64,000 bases of DNA from assembly GCA_029261135.1 (NCBI GenBank), contig JAJDBX010000018.1, positions 62,001 through 126,000 of the forward strand. The letters run 5' to 3'. Numbering within the stretch: position 1 is the first letter of the stretch; every line of letters starts with the position of its first letter. The position numbers and the translations under genes are program-made. Shown here piece by piece: positions 18,553-27,389 of this stretch. Below the pieces are notes generated by a model. The model saw only the letters and a list, made by a program, of their open reading frames with translations, was not told the DNA's origin and searched no databases. The DNA is from Nitrospirota bacterium. GTDB taxonomy: Bacteria > Nitrospirota > Nitrospiria > SBBL01 > JAADHI01.

Positions 18553-19314
18553 ATGTCAATTGATAAATTCCGATTCAAGTCTTGTGTTGTGATGTTTTGT
18601 CTCTATTCATTGCTCTTGTTTTTCAGTGCCTGTGCATCTCTTCCGGTGCCGCTTCCCCTCGAAAACGTCACAGCAATTTCAACTGAAGACCCCATCCACA
18701 ATGAAACTGTCTCCTGGTGGACTTGCCGCTTCAAAATCACCTGGCCCCCAAATACCCTTCCGGATAGCGCGGTCGATCTTCTGCTTGCACATGCTGTTGT
18801 GAAACCGGTCTTGGAAGAGCAAATTGCCAAAATTTCATTATGGCGTTTCCACCGAAGGGCCGGCCCTGATGCTTCAGGCCACCAATTCAGTTTTTTATTT
18901 TATACTGATCCCGCTGTGTCCGAAATAGTCATTGCAGACATTCAAAAAAGCAATGTCTTGCAGCAAACACTGGAAGCCGCTTTCGTCGAAAGCGTGATTT
19001 GTGATGATCCGAGTAACCCACATTCGCCAGAAGTTGAAGCCACAAGTGATCCCAATTGGTCTGTCTCCCTGCAAAAACATTGGCCTTCATTCATCATGGG
19101 GGTCAGTACAATCTGGCTTGGTCTACTTGATGATGCCGTCTCTGATGTGCCTTTGAATCTTAAGGATGCCTCAATACTCCTTGAACAGTATCGGGAAGCA
19201 GAGGCCAAGGTAACCTCAACTTGGTACAAAGAAGGGCAACACGCTTTTTTACACCACTTGAGTGCGGTATTTGGTTACGAACCCTTGCTCATTAGAAAAG
19301 ATATTCAGTTTTAA
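18553..19314 (+). CDS. Lipoprotein of unknown function
   Basis: The start is placed at the ATG at 18553, which has GGAG nine bases upstream. Earlier in-frame GTG/ATG codons at 18535-18540 lie in or before that ribosome site. The 253-residue product has a lipobox FSAC near residue 27. The mature part is Trp-rich (WWTCRF, WSVSLQKHWP) and shows no motif I recognise. It is the only plus-strand gene in its neighbourhood and stands between the Mut7-C pseudogene and a GC-richer island. AT-rich non-coding sequence follows to 19544, with nothing recognisable in it. Confidence 0.7.
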   Translation: MSIDKFRFKSCVVMFCLYSLLLFFSACASLPVPLPLENVTAISTEDPIHNETVSWWTCRFKITWPPNTLPDSAVDLLLAHAVVKPVLEEQIAKISLWRFHRRAGPDASGHQFSFLFYTDPAVSEIVIADIQKSNVLQQTLEAAFVESVICDDPSNPHSPEVEATSDPNWSVSLQKHWPSFIMGVSTIWLGLLDDAVSDVPLNLKDASILLEQYREAEAKVTSTWYKEGQHAFLHHLSAVFGYEPLLIRKDIQF

Positions 19315-19544
19315 AATACTGATAAGCAGATAAAATCTACGCTTGTAAAAGCGATATCAGGTACTTGTGTTAATTGAATTACCCCGTGCTGAATGCGGTC
19401 TCATATGCTCGCAAGAAGGGTGTGCTCGTGGGTATAATTTATCTTACAAAACCTTTTAATGGATTCTGTTTATTCTAATTGATGGGTTTTTTAGATTTGG
19501 AAATGTAATGGACAGGCAATGATGTAAACAAGGCGACGCTTACC

Positions 19545-20621
19545 TTACAATGTTCTCTGGAGTTTCATTTTCTTGGTGACGAAGGGGGAAGTCATGGCGC
19601 GAACCAGTGCGCTGTAGTTGAGCTGGAACGTCATTTCCGAACCGACAGATCGGTCATCGCTGCCCGTCTCCAATATAAGGTGGTCACTGCTGGCCCCCAG
19701 GATCTCTGTCCCGACAGGTGATTTCAGGCCACGTGGGTCGGTATCCTGCTGCCCGATGGCGAGGATGGTTTGCATAATAGAGCCTCGATCTGTGACGGGC
19801 GGTGCTTCTCCAAATGCGGTTTGTGCGATATTGCCGGTGGGTTTCGATGGCTTGACCTTCGATTCGATCACTTCGGCAATGAGCGTGATGGCATCGGTGT
19901 GCAATCCCTCAATCGCTTGGCGATGGACTGTCTCTCGCCCGAGAAGGATTGATTCACCCAGGCGGAGATCGTTGATCCGGCCGGTGTCTTCTCCGCTGAG
20001 TGCCCATTGCAGGTTGGCGGAGTTCCCACCCGACACGATGTCGAGTGTCAAGCTGAATGTTCTCTCGATAGAAGCTGCAAGCTGGGATAGCACTGCCATG
20101 TTCCTAGCGTCAGGTGATACTCCGCTACGGCACGCGAGATTGGTTCCGATGCCTTTGAACTCGATGTTCGGCAGGCTTAGCGTCTCACCTATGATGTTTA
20201 CCAGGTCATTGGGCATGATGCCTTCACGCAGGTCGCCCAGCTCGATCATGAGTATGACCCCGTGTGTACGATGTAATTTCTGCGCTTCAAGCGAAAGTTT
20301 TCTGATAATCGCGATTTCGGTGTTAAAGCTCACATCGGCATGCATTACAACTCGCTTCACCTGGCTAAGCATCGGGGAACGAATCAGCTTCATCACTGCG
20401 GGAACCTGCGCAAGACGCATTGCTTCGATATTCTCGATACGAGAGTCACCCAGGGCATTCACACCCGCTCGCAGCAACACAGCTGCAATCTCAGCTGAGC
20501 CGAGTGTTGCCTTTGTAACGCCTGTCACCAAGATGCCACGACTGGCCAGTCGTTCAACCAGTGTGCGGGCGTTGTGGTAGATCTTGTCGAGGTCAACCTC
20601 CAACCGTGGTGCGGGCATCAT
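19545..20621 (-). CDS. PLP-dependent ornithine/alanine-racemase-like enzyme
   Basis: Starting at the ATG at 20621, which overlaps the upstream stop by four bases, the protein has 358 residues. It shows the alanine-racemase N-terminal barrel: PRLEVDLDKIYHNARTL, then VTKATLGS in which Lys would bind pyridoxal phosphate, the D-S-R-I-E-N segment, and the phosphate site SGGNSAN. This arrangement is that of the Orr/YhfX-type racemases (ornithine racemase branch), not of Alr with its extra C-terminal domain. It is coupled to a DUF1611 gene. Base composition is richer in GC than the surrounding genes, suggesting transfer. The substrate is unknown. Confidence 0.82.
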   Translation of the reverse strand: MMPAPRLEVDLDKIYHNARTLVERLASRGILVTGVTKATLGSAEIAAVLLRAGVNALGDSRIENIEAMRLAQVPAVMKLIRSPMLSQVKRVVMHADVSFNTEIAIIRKLSLEAQKLHRTHGVILMIELGDLREGIMPNDLVNIIGETLSLPNIEFKGIGTNLACRSGVSPDARNMAVLSQLAASIERTFSLTLDIVSGGNSANLQWALSGEDTGRINDLRLGESILLGRETVHRQAIEGLHTDAITLIAEVIESKVKPSKPTGNIAQTAFGEAPPVTDRGSIMQTILAIGQQDTDPRGLKSPVGTEILGASSDHLILETGSDDRSVGSEMTFQLNYSALVRAMTSPFVTKKMKLQRTL

Positions 20622-21814
20622 GCGGCGGCGGGCAGCTTTTTCTTGAGTACCGGGAAGGCAGAAAAAACCATCTCCACCAGTCGTTCGGGGGGCCGGCTCA
20701 GCGCATCCGTGGTCGGGAGACCGAGTTTGCACTCATAATGTGTGATGGCCTCACTCACCTCGTTGTCGCTCATGTTTTCGTGGTTGATCGTCAGACCGAT
20801 GACCTTCGTATCAGAAAAGGTCTGGATAAGATTGATTTCAGTCGCGGGTGTTGGCATCGTCATCTGTTTGAAGTCACAGCGATTGACGCGTCTCGGTGCA
20901 TGCTGCAACACAACGCCATTGGGGCAGCTGCCACGGAGAATGAAGGACGAGGATGAAAAGGCAGGATGACTCAGTGACCCTTGACCTTCGACAATGATTA
21001 CGTCGGGGTTTTCAATTTGGAACGCTTCGACAATAGTCGCTTCCAGCTCGCCGGCGCAAAATTGTGACGGAATGGCATCTAGCGCAATGCCATAGCGAGC
21101 ACCCTGAATTATCCCGGTCTGGCCGGTACCCACCATCACCGCCTTCACTCCACGATCATTGAGGGCGCGGGTCAGAATGGTGGCAGTCGTGCGTTTGCCA
21201 ATGGCACAGTCGGTACCGAGTACAGCGATACGCGGGCAGGTAACCCTGGTGATATCACCGCTGAACATGCGCAAGTCCTTCTTGGACGGGGGTTTTCGCA
21301 CGTCTAGGATCTCTACCTTGCTCGCTGCACACGCGACTTTAAATACCGGATCGTCGTTCAGAAATTCATGGAGCCCGTTTATGATATTCATCCCGTAACT
21401 TATGGCCTCAAGTATGAGGCTACGCTCGTGTATCGATAACATGCCACTGGACGGGGCCATCCCAAAGATGAAGTAATCGGGAATGATGTCGGCCTGTGCC
21501 AGTGAGTCAGCGAGGTCGCGACAAATGGGAATGGCGTTGGGCTCATCGTCGAGCACCATGCCGGTATCAAGGCCCGCTTTTTCACTATCGATAACCGAAA
21601 GGATCCTGTATTTCTCCGAATGCCGGATGAGCCCGTTGGCGGTTTTGCCGTCGATAGCACCAAAATTGGATTCACAATAGACGATTGCGGTGGCGACTCG
21701 TTTCTTATCTTCATTGAATTGAGACGGCAGAGGCATCGAGATGCCATTCCTGGCAACTGGTTTATGTTTGGCTACAGACGCGTTTGATGATGGGGAATTC
21801 GGGTTTGTGAACAT
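20618..21814 (-). CDS. DUF1611 (DgcN-like) P-loop protein
   Basis: From the ATG at 21814 (AGGAG five bases upstream) the product is 398 residues. The N-terminal Rossmann-like domain is followed by a P-loop domain with Walker A GTDCAIGKRTTA near residue 200 and VGTGQTGIIQG, hallmarks of DUF1611. One branch, DgcN, works with the epimerase DgcA in D-amino-acid metabolism. Here the usual enolase-type partner is replaced by a PLP racemase-like gene overlapping by four bases. The pair may act on a D-amino acid or its acyl derivative; this is inference. Sampled lines run to about 55-63 percent GC against about 40 percent in the neighbour at 18.9 kb. Confidence 0.85.
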   Translation of the reverse strand: MFTNPNSPSSNASVAKHKPVARNGISMPLPSQFNEDKKRVATAIVYCESNFGAIDGKTANGLIRHSEKYRILSVIDSEKAGLDTGMVLDDEPNAIPICRDLADSLAQADIIPDYFIFGMAPSSGMLSIHERSLILEAISYGMNIINGLHEFLNDDPVFKVACAASKVEILDVRKPPSKKDLRMFSGDITRVTCPRIAVLGTDCAIGKRTTATILTRALNDRGVKAVMVGTGQTGIIQGARYGIALDAIPSQFCAGELEATIVEAFQIENPDVIIVEGQGSLSHPAFSSSSFILRGSCPNGVVLQHAPRRVNRCDFKQMTMPTPATEINLIQTFSDTKVIGLTINHENMSDNEVSEAITHYECKLGLPTTDALSRPPERLVEMVFSAFPVLKKKLPAAA

Positions 21815-21820
21815 TGTCAC

Positions 21821-22344
21821 TCCTAGAGTCTAAGACCCAGAGGAGGCGACAGGATCGTGTCGACCAGAATTGGCCGAATGTCAACGAGTAGTCCCCGCTA
21901 AGTTGAATTGCTGTGGGAGGGAGTTCCCACTAGATAATAGCTATCTCGATCAATATAACACAAAGCATCACCAACTTGATAAGGAAGAACATAGGACAAA
22001 ACTATTTGACTGTACAGTAGATCATAGAAACGGGTGGGTTCCCCTTGTTTTTTTACAGGCAGGGTTAAGACCAGTGTGATGAGTTATTTCAGAAACCGAA
22101 GTTGTTTGGAACTGAATCTGTCTGATTTTTTTCACCGTAATGATGCGCCAAACTGTGAAAAAGGAACCAAGCCTTGCTTCACTCACTGGGCTTTCAGGCA
22201 TTCTTCTGTGATCACACTGTTTACAAGATTTCGGATATATTCGGAATAAGGTTTCGCCAAAGATTAAAAGTGTGAGGCGAAGGAGAATTTTAAACCTCCA
22301 ATCGTCTCATTTTTTGATGAGAAGGGAGTCCGTCAATGCTTGCA
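21821..22344. other. Non-coding stretch without recognised features
   Basis: About 520 bases lie between the DUF1611 island and the DUF1653 gene. Short open frames on the plus strand (21870-22079, 22034-22249) have no ribosome site, atypical composition and no recognisable motif. I see no repeat ends, RNA gene or clear terminator. It may be the scar of the insertion that brought in the island. Confidence 0.4.
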
Positions 22345-22563
22345 TTAAAATAGCTTTACCCGTTTGAATCGTGGGCCTTTGTAAGTCTCTTTCTTAATCT
22401 CTTCCAGAAACAGGGTTTTTGGACGAATGCAAAGGGTGTAGTTTCCGTAAAGGGCACGGTAGACGACATGTTCTTCTTCTGTTTCGGTATGAATGGCGAC
22501 CCCGATGACTTCGTAATCCTTCCCCTTGTAATGTCGATAGATCCCCGGTTTGATTGGGTCCAT
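22345..22563 (-). CDS. DUF1653 family small protein
   Basis: The 72-residue product matches the DUF1653 pattern: KPGIYRHYKGKDYEVIGVA, HTETEEEHVVYRALYG and a FLEE segment. The family is a small beta-barrel-like domain of unknown function. The start lies one base past the end of the upstream lipoprotein gene, so the two are likely an operon. Confidence 0.88.
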   Translation of the reverse strand: MDPIKPGIYRHYKGKDYEVIGVAIHTETEEEHVVYRALYGNYTLCIRPKTLFLEEIKKETYKGPRFKRVKLF

Positions 22564-22564
22564 T

Positions 22565-23353
22565 CTACAAATCTTTCAATAAGGATTTTTTCTTTTCGCT
22601 ATATTCTTCTTCCGTAATGAGGCCTTTTTCCTTCAAGTGCTTCAAGGTACGAAGCCGATCTTCCAAATTCATGGCCGATTCTATCGTTGTTGCGCTTTCT
22701 AAGACGGGTTCTGGAAAATCAGCATAATCAATGACAAGCCATTGTGGATCAGAGCCTTCAAGCCCGATCACATTTTTAAAGCGACGATGCTTCATCTGCT
22801 TCCCCTCAAGCAGATCAAAAGCATACTTGCCTTTTTCAGTGGGTTTTAGACCGAGGCCGGAGTTTGAAGGATGCCGGCCTTTCCGAAGCGGTACTTTGTA
22901 ATGGTTCAGCCGGAAATGAAGTCGCCCCCCTTTCACAATCAAAAATCCAGTGGTTGCGGAGACCTTGGATGAACTCAGGGGTAAAGTCTGATAAAAGTTA
23001 ATGCGTTCTTCTGGATCGGCTTTTGCGAGGGCCTCAGAAAATTTTAAGGCCACAAAGGAGAGTGTTTCGGGTTTAAAAAGGGCTTCCACTTCCTTCCCCT
23101 TATCTGAAAACAAAGACATTAACATGCCTTTTGAGGGTTGGATCTTTATGGACTTTAAGATCTTTTCTAGTTCGGATTGTGAGAGTTGTGCAGGATGATG
23201 ATAGGGAGGTTCAAAAGGTGGATGGGCAGAGACTTCTTTTTTATCCAACTCGATAAGGATATCTTCCCCTTGATGAACGATGCGTTTTAAATTCGGATCT
23301 GTGGCACAAGCCGTGATCGAAACGAAAAAAAATATTAATACAAGATGCCTCAT
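22565..23353 (-). CDS. Lipoprotein with C-terminal SHOCT domain
   Basis: The 262-residue protein starts with a lipoprotein signal (ITACAT, Cys near 16). A central region of about 180 residues is unrecognised. The last 33 residues (LEDRLRTLKHLKEKGLITEEEY and following) form a SHOCT motif, a short helical module often found at protein ends and thought to aid oligomerisation. It is upstream of a DUF1653 gene. No clear enzymatic motif is visible. Confidence 0.72.
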   Translation of the reverse strand: MRHLVLIFFFVSITACATDPNLKRIVHQGEDILIELDKKEVSAHPPFEPPYHHPAQLSQSELEKILKSIKIQPSKGMLMSLFSDKGKEVEALFKPETLSFVALKFSEALAKADPEERINFYQTLPLSSSKVSATTGFLIVKGGRLHFRLNHYKVPLRKGRHPSNSGLGLKPTEKGKYAFDLLEGKQMKHRRFKNVIGLEGSDPQWLVIDYADFPEPVLESATTIESAMNLEDRLRTLKHLKEKGLITEEEYSEKKKSLLKDL

Positions 23354-23428
23354 GCTTATCCTCCAAATAAATCAAAACAGATGATAAAAAACCAAGGGGA
23401 ACTATTCTATAGACAAAAGGGTTTTTCA

Positions 23429-24154
23429 TCAACCTTCATCAAACTGTTCAAGCCACATCACCGTCGCACCAGAAACGGCAATAGGCATGGCGAAGAAATT
23501 AAGGACGGGAATCATAAGCAGAAAGAGTGCCGCACCGCCAAAACCTAAAACCATGAAGCGTTTTTCTCGGAGGCGTTTTTGCTGTTCTGCAAATAAGATA
23601 TCGTGATTCGCCATGGGATAATCGGCGTATTCTAATGCGAGCATCCATGCGCTAAAGACAATCCACACAAATGAAGCAATAATATTGACCCAGGGAATCA
23701 GAAAAAGCACGAGGAGTGGGACGCTGCGGATAAGGAAATAGGCGATCTTTCTAAATTCGGAACAAAGTGATGGCCAAAGAGTGGATAAAAAGTGCCTCAA
23801 TTGAAAGGGTTCTTTTCCCAGTTTTCCTTTCAATTCCTTTTCGATCCGTTCAGCGAGCAGGGCATTAAAAGGGGCGCCAATGAAATTGGCAATATGGATG
23901 AAGGTAAAAAAAACGAAAATGGAGACCGTCACGGCAAAAAGTGGCCAAAGCAGCCATTCTAACCAATCGAGCCAGCTGGGGAGCATGGCTGAAATTAATG
24001 CGTTAAATTGGTCTGCCCCAAACCAAATTAAGAGGGAAAAAAGCAGCGTGTTAATCAGGAGGGGAATAATGACAAATTGCCGGATGCCGGGTTTTGTGAC
24101 CAGGCGAAAGCCCCGAAACAAATATCCGACCCCTAGAAATGGATTCCCTTTCAT
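23429..24154 (-). CDS. cysZ: EI24/CysZ-family membrane protein
   Basis: The 241-residue protein has four to six hydrophobic segments and the family opening NPFLGVGYLFRGFRLV, followed by a conserved IGAPFNALLAERIE. CysZ is a sulfate permease feeding cysteine synthesis; other EI24 proteins have unclear roles. No other sulfate gene is adjacent, so the sulfate function is a family-based guess. The plus-strand ABC transporter starts divergently 160 bases away. Confidence 0.72.
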   Translation of the reverse strand: MKGNPFLGVGYLFRGFRLVTKPGIRQFVIIPLLINTLLFSLLIWFGADQFNALISAMLPSWLDWLEWLLWPLFAVTVSIFVFFTFIHIANFIGAPFNALLAERIEKELKGKLGKEPFQLRHFLSTLWPSLCSEFRKIAYFLIRSVPLLVLFLIPWVNIIASFVWIVFSAWMLALEYADYPMANHDILFAEQQKRLREKRFMVLGFGGAALFLLMIPVLNFFAMPIAVSGATVMWLEQFDEG

Positions 24155-24269
24155 GTTCTGACCTTTTTTAAAAAAGCACTCATTTCACCTCAAGAACTTC
24201 TGCTAGGAGGCTAGTCCCCAGGGGAGAGTATAGCCTGAAGTTTCCTTGATAATCCTTATAAATTGAAGT

Positions 24270-24304
24270 AAAAAGTGCTTTCTGCTAGGCTCGAAACACT
24301 TTTT
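24270..24304. promoter_or_regulatory. Inverted repeat before the ABC transporter operon
   Basis: aaaaagtg (24270-24277) and cacttttt (24297-24304) form an 8-bp inverted repeat with a 19-base centre, immediately before the GGGAG ribosome site of the permease gene. It may be an operator or a leader hairpin occluding translation. Confidence 0.35.
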
Positions 24305-24317
24305 AGGGAGATTGAAT

Positions 24318-26012
24318 TTGGCAAAACAATTCCTGCTCCGTCGCTCAGTTTTCATTCTGGCTTTTTTTATCTTGGCCGGACTCATTTATGCTTTAGGGCA
24401 AGACCTGAGCTTTCCGACGGACATCATTCATCTGGATACGGCTGTATCTCAACTCCCTCGTTATGCGGTTTATTCTCTCATGCGCATGTTTCTTGCGTAT
24501 CTTTTGTCCTTCTTTTTTTCAATTGCTTACGGTTATATTGCTGCGACATCACCCAAGGCTGAAGGGCCGATGGTGGCTTTTCTCGATGTACTCCAATCCA
24601 TCCCCATCCTTGGTTTTTTTCCTGTGGCCGTCATATTTTTTGTGAGTTTGTTTAATGGGAGCCGCATTGGGGTGGAGGTTGCTTCTATTTTTCTGATTTT
24701 TACCTCGATGTCGTGGAACATGGCCTTTAGTGTTTATGAGTCTTTCAAGACCGTTCCTTCAGATCTAGTAGATGCAGCGGGAGCTTTGGGACTCTCGGGT
24801 TGGCATTGTTTTTCTAAGGCCTTATTCCCGATCTGCATCCCACGACTTATTTATAGCAGCATGATTTCATGGGCTGGAGGCTGGTATTTTTTAATCGCAG
24901 CAGAAATTATTGCCATTGGGCCTGTCAAACATGAACTCCCGGGACTCGGAAGCTTTTTAATTCATTCGACTGAAAATGGACAAGTTGACCGAACGATCTT
25001 GGCCTTACTTCTGCTGGTGGGGATGATTATCCTGTTCAACCTTTTTGTCTGGCAACCCCTTGGGGTTTGGTCTGAGAAGTTTCGTTATGAATTTTCTGTT
25101 TCAGGACCACCGCGTCACTCTTTTTCACTCTTGTGGTATCGCAAAATTTTGGCCACCACTCAGTTTCGCGCGTTACGAAAGCTTTCATTTTTTACCTTAT
25201 CTCCACTTAAAAAAACAATCACCTTGTTTCAAAGGTTTGGGGGTAAAATGACAATTATTGTTATTAAGGGGATGGGGGTGTTGTGTCTTGTGGCCATTTT
25301 TTATGCTGTTTCAAGCCACCTGATTGTTTTTGTTGAGGGATTTTCTAAACCCTTCCCCATTGAGATTCGAAATATTCCCATCGCTATCGGGGCTTCTTTT
25401 CTTCGACTTGTTGTCGCCTACATTCTTGCCCTCTCCTGGACATTGCCGGTAGCCTACTGGGTTGGGCAATCTCCCCCTGCCTTAAAAGTCGTGACGCCCA
25501 TCGCTGAGATTGGTGCGGCGATTCCTGCACCAGCGCTTTTTCCCTTTATCATTCTCTTTGGCATTCATGTCATGGGTGGGATGAATGCTGCGGCCATCCT
25601 ATTGATATTAACGGGGATGCAGTGGTATCTTCTTTTTAATTTGCTCGGCGGCGTTCAAAATATTCCAGCAGATTTGAAGGAAGTGGCACGTTCGCTCGGA
25701 CTTTCGAGATGGCATGCCTTTCGGCGTCTTTTTCTCCCAGCCGTTTTTCCTGCCTTGATTACCGGCAGCATCACTGCCTGGGGAGGCGGTTGGAATGCGC
25801 TCATTGTATCGGAATACCTCATCTATCGCCATGAGATCCATTCCGTGACTGGAATCGGGGCAATGTTGGATCAGGCCATTTACGAATCTGGTGATGCACA
25901 GATGATTTTAATTACCCTCCTCTCGATGATCTTAACGATTACACTCCTCAACCGATTTTTCTGGAGAAAACTCTACGTCTATGCCCTCGGTCATTTTAAA
26001 ATCGAATATTAG
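24318..26012 (+). CDS. ABC transporter permease with two fused NitT/TauT-type domains
   Basis: A TTG at 24318 with GGGAG seven bases upstream is the best start; there is no ATG nearby. The product of about 564 residues contains two complete binding-protein-dependent permease domains. Each carries the EAA-type coupling loop: DLVDAAGALGLSGWHCF near residue 150 and DLKEVARSLGLSRWHAFRRL near 455. Roughly a dozen membrane helices are visible. Such double permeases serve nitrate, sulfonate or bicarbonate-like uptake. The ATPase gene follows after 27 bases. No periplasmic binding protein gene is adjacent. Confidence 0.88.
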   Translation: MAKQFLLRRSVFILAFFILAGLIYALGQDLSFPTDIIHLDTAVSQLPRYAVYSLMRMFLAYLLSFFFSIAYGYIAATSPKAEGPMVAFLDVLQSIPILGFFPVAVIFFVSLFNGSRIGVEVASIFLIFTSMSWNMAFSVYESFKTVPSDLVDAAGALGLSGWHCFSKALFPICIPRLIYSSMISWAGGWYFLIAAEIIAIGPVKHELPGLGSFLIHSTENGQVDRTILALLLLVGMIILFNLFVWQPLGVWSEKFRYEFSVSGPPRHSFSLLWYRKILATTQFRALRKLSFFTLSPLKKTITLFQRFGGKMTIIVIKGMGVLCLVAIFYAVSSHLIVFVEGFSKPFPIEIRNIPIAIGASFLRLVVAYILALSWTLPVAYWVGQSPPALKVVTPIAEIGAAIPAPALFPFIILFGIHVMGGMNAAAILLILTGMQWYLLFNLLGGVQNIPADLKEVARSLGLSRWHAFRRLFLPAVFPALITGSITAWGGGWNALIVSEYLIYRHEIHSVTGIGAMLDQAIYESGDAQMILITLLSMILTITLLNRFFWRKLYVYALGHFKIEY

Positions 26013-26039
26013 ATCTCTTGATGTTTTCGGTTTCATCGC

Positions 26040-26792
26040 ATGAATTTTATCGAAGTCCAAAAAGTGTTTAAGTTCTTTCAACAAGACCGCGTGCTCATGC
26101 CAGTGCTGAAAGAGATTTCCTTCAAAGTCCATGAGGGAGAGTTCATTGCCCTGGTGGGTCCCTCTGGCTGTGGCAAGAGCACCTTGCTTCGTTTATTAAC
26201 AGGCTTAGTACTTCCCACTGAAGGGAGTGTTCTTTACAAAGGAAAGTCACTTACCTCAGTTAATTTGGATTCGGCCATGGTTTTTCAATCCTTTGCACTT
26301 TTCCCCTGGTTAACGGTCATGGGCAATGTGGAAGTGGGTCTGGAAGCCCGTGGGCTTTCTGAAGAAATGCGGCACAAACGTGCGGCAGAATTTATCGATA
26401 AAGTGGGCTTGGACGGATTTGAAGAAGCTTATCCACGAGAGCTTTCAGGAGGAATGAAACAACGGGTGGGTCTGGCACGTGCGCTTGCTGTTGAGCCAAA
26501 GCTCCTCTGCATGGATGAGCCTTTTTCCGCATTGGATCCCCTCACGTCTTTGGCCCTTCGGGAAGAGGTGCTAATGATGTGGGAAGACCATACGATGGCA
26601 GTCAATACCATCATTATGGTCACGCATATGATTGAGGAGGCCGTTTTAATGGCAGACCGGGTACTCGTGCTTTCGCCCAGGCCCGGCACTTTTCTGGCTG
26701 ACATAAAAATTGATTTACCCAGACCCAGGGATAAAAAAGATGTTCGGGTCAATGAAATTAGCGACCAGATTTTTTCATTGATGGCGAGATAA
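26040..26792 (+). CDS. ABC transporter ATPase, NitT/TauT class
   Basis: The 250-residue subunit has Walker A GPSGCGKST (about 40-48), the Q loop in MVFQSFALFPWLTV, signature LSGGMKQR, Walker B LLCMDEP and the H-loop VTHMIEEAV. These match the TauB/SsuB/NrtD class that energises the fused permease upstream. The gene is followed 45 bases later by an AAA-associated protein, which in other genomes is often fused to this ATPase. Confidence 0.93.
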   Translation: MNFIEVQKVFKFFQQDRVLMPVLKEISFKVHEGEFIALVGPSGCGKSTLLRLLTGLVLPTEGSVLYKGKSLTSVNLDSAMVFQSFALFPWLTVMGNVEVGLEARGLSEEMRHKRAAEFIDKVGLDGFEEAYPRELSGGMKQRVGLARALAVEPKLLCMDEPFSALDPLTSLALREEVLMMWEDHTMAVNTIIMVTHMIEEAVLMADRVLVLSPRPGTFLADIKIDLPRPRDKKDVRVNEISDQIFSLMAR

Positions 26793-26837
26793 ATAACCAA
26801 GTACTTTAAGAACAGCCATAAAGGAGATGATCAATAC

Positions 26838-27335
26838 ATGAAGATAGAGCCCCTACCGCAAGTGACTGCGAGTAAGGTGATTGGATTGCTGGAGTTTTTA
26901 AATGATCAAGAAGGAAAAGAAGATATCTACAAATTGGCTGAGTTGGTTCGTTATGAAGTGGGCGAACTTCTCTCGGTCATTAAAATGGGGGAGATGCTCG
27001 GTTTTGCAGAAACCCCCAATGGGGATGTTGTTCTACTTGATCTCGGAAAAAAATTCCTGAAGTGTAAAATGGGAAAAAGAAAGTTATTGATCCGTGAGCG
27101 ATTATCGAAATTGAATCTTTTCCAATCCTTGATCAATTTCTTGAAAACCTCGGAAAACGGCCACTTGAACCGGGAAGCCATTTTAGATGAGCTTTCACGT
27201 TATCTGCCACATGAGGATGTTGAATGCCTCTTTAAAACGGTGGTCAGCTGGGGGCGTTTTGCAGAGCTTTTGGGGTATAATCCTGACACAGAAGTGCTTT
27301 ACCTTGATGAAGAGGCATTCCCTCAGGAAAAATGA
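26838..27335 (+). CDS. AAA-associated C-terminal domain protein of ABC transporter
   Basis: The 165-residue soluble protein has a winged-helix-like start (ASKVIGLLEFLNDQEGKEDIYKLAELVRYEVGELLSVIKM) broken into helices, and later FAELLGYNPDTEVLYLDE. This is the pattern of the AAA_assoc_C family, usually found fused to or beside NitT/TauT ATPases, where it may regulate transport. AAAGGAG precedes the start. The stand-alone arrangement here preserves the operon order permease-ATPase-accessory. Confidence 0.82.
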   Translation: MKIEPLPQVTASKVIGLLEFLNDQEGKEDIYKLAELVRYEVGELLSVIKMGEMLGFAETPNGDVVLLDLGKKFLKCKMGKRKLLIRERLSKLNLFQSLINFLKTSENGHLNREAILDELSRYLPHEDVECLFKTVVSWGRFAELLGYNPDTEVLYLDEEAFPQEK

Positions 27336-27389
27336 GGATGGATACTTTAACATCACTTAACAAATCAACAATGTGAAGGAGAGATAAAC

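Noticed and set aside
19618-20580. Long plus-strand frame opposite the racemase-like gene
   Set aside because: It is the antisense shadow of a GC-richer gene; the minus-strand frame carries the clear PLP-enzyme motifs.
21870-22249. Short plus-strand open frames next to the DUF1611 island
   Set aside because: No ribosome site, no recognisable motif, Cys/His-heavy composition unlike neighbours; probably chance frames.
26453-26475. A second TGGCAC...TTGC sigma-54-like site on the plus strand
   Set aside because: The spacing between the two boxes is one base too long and it lies inside the ATPase coding sequence.
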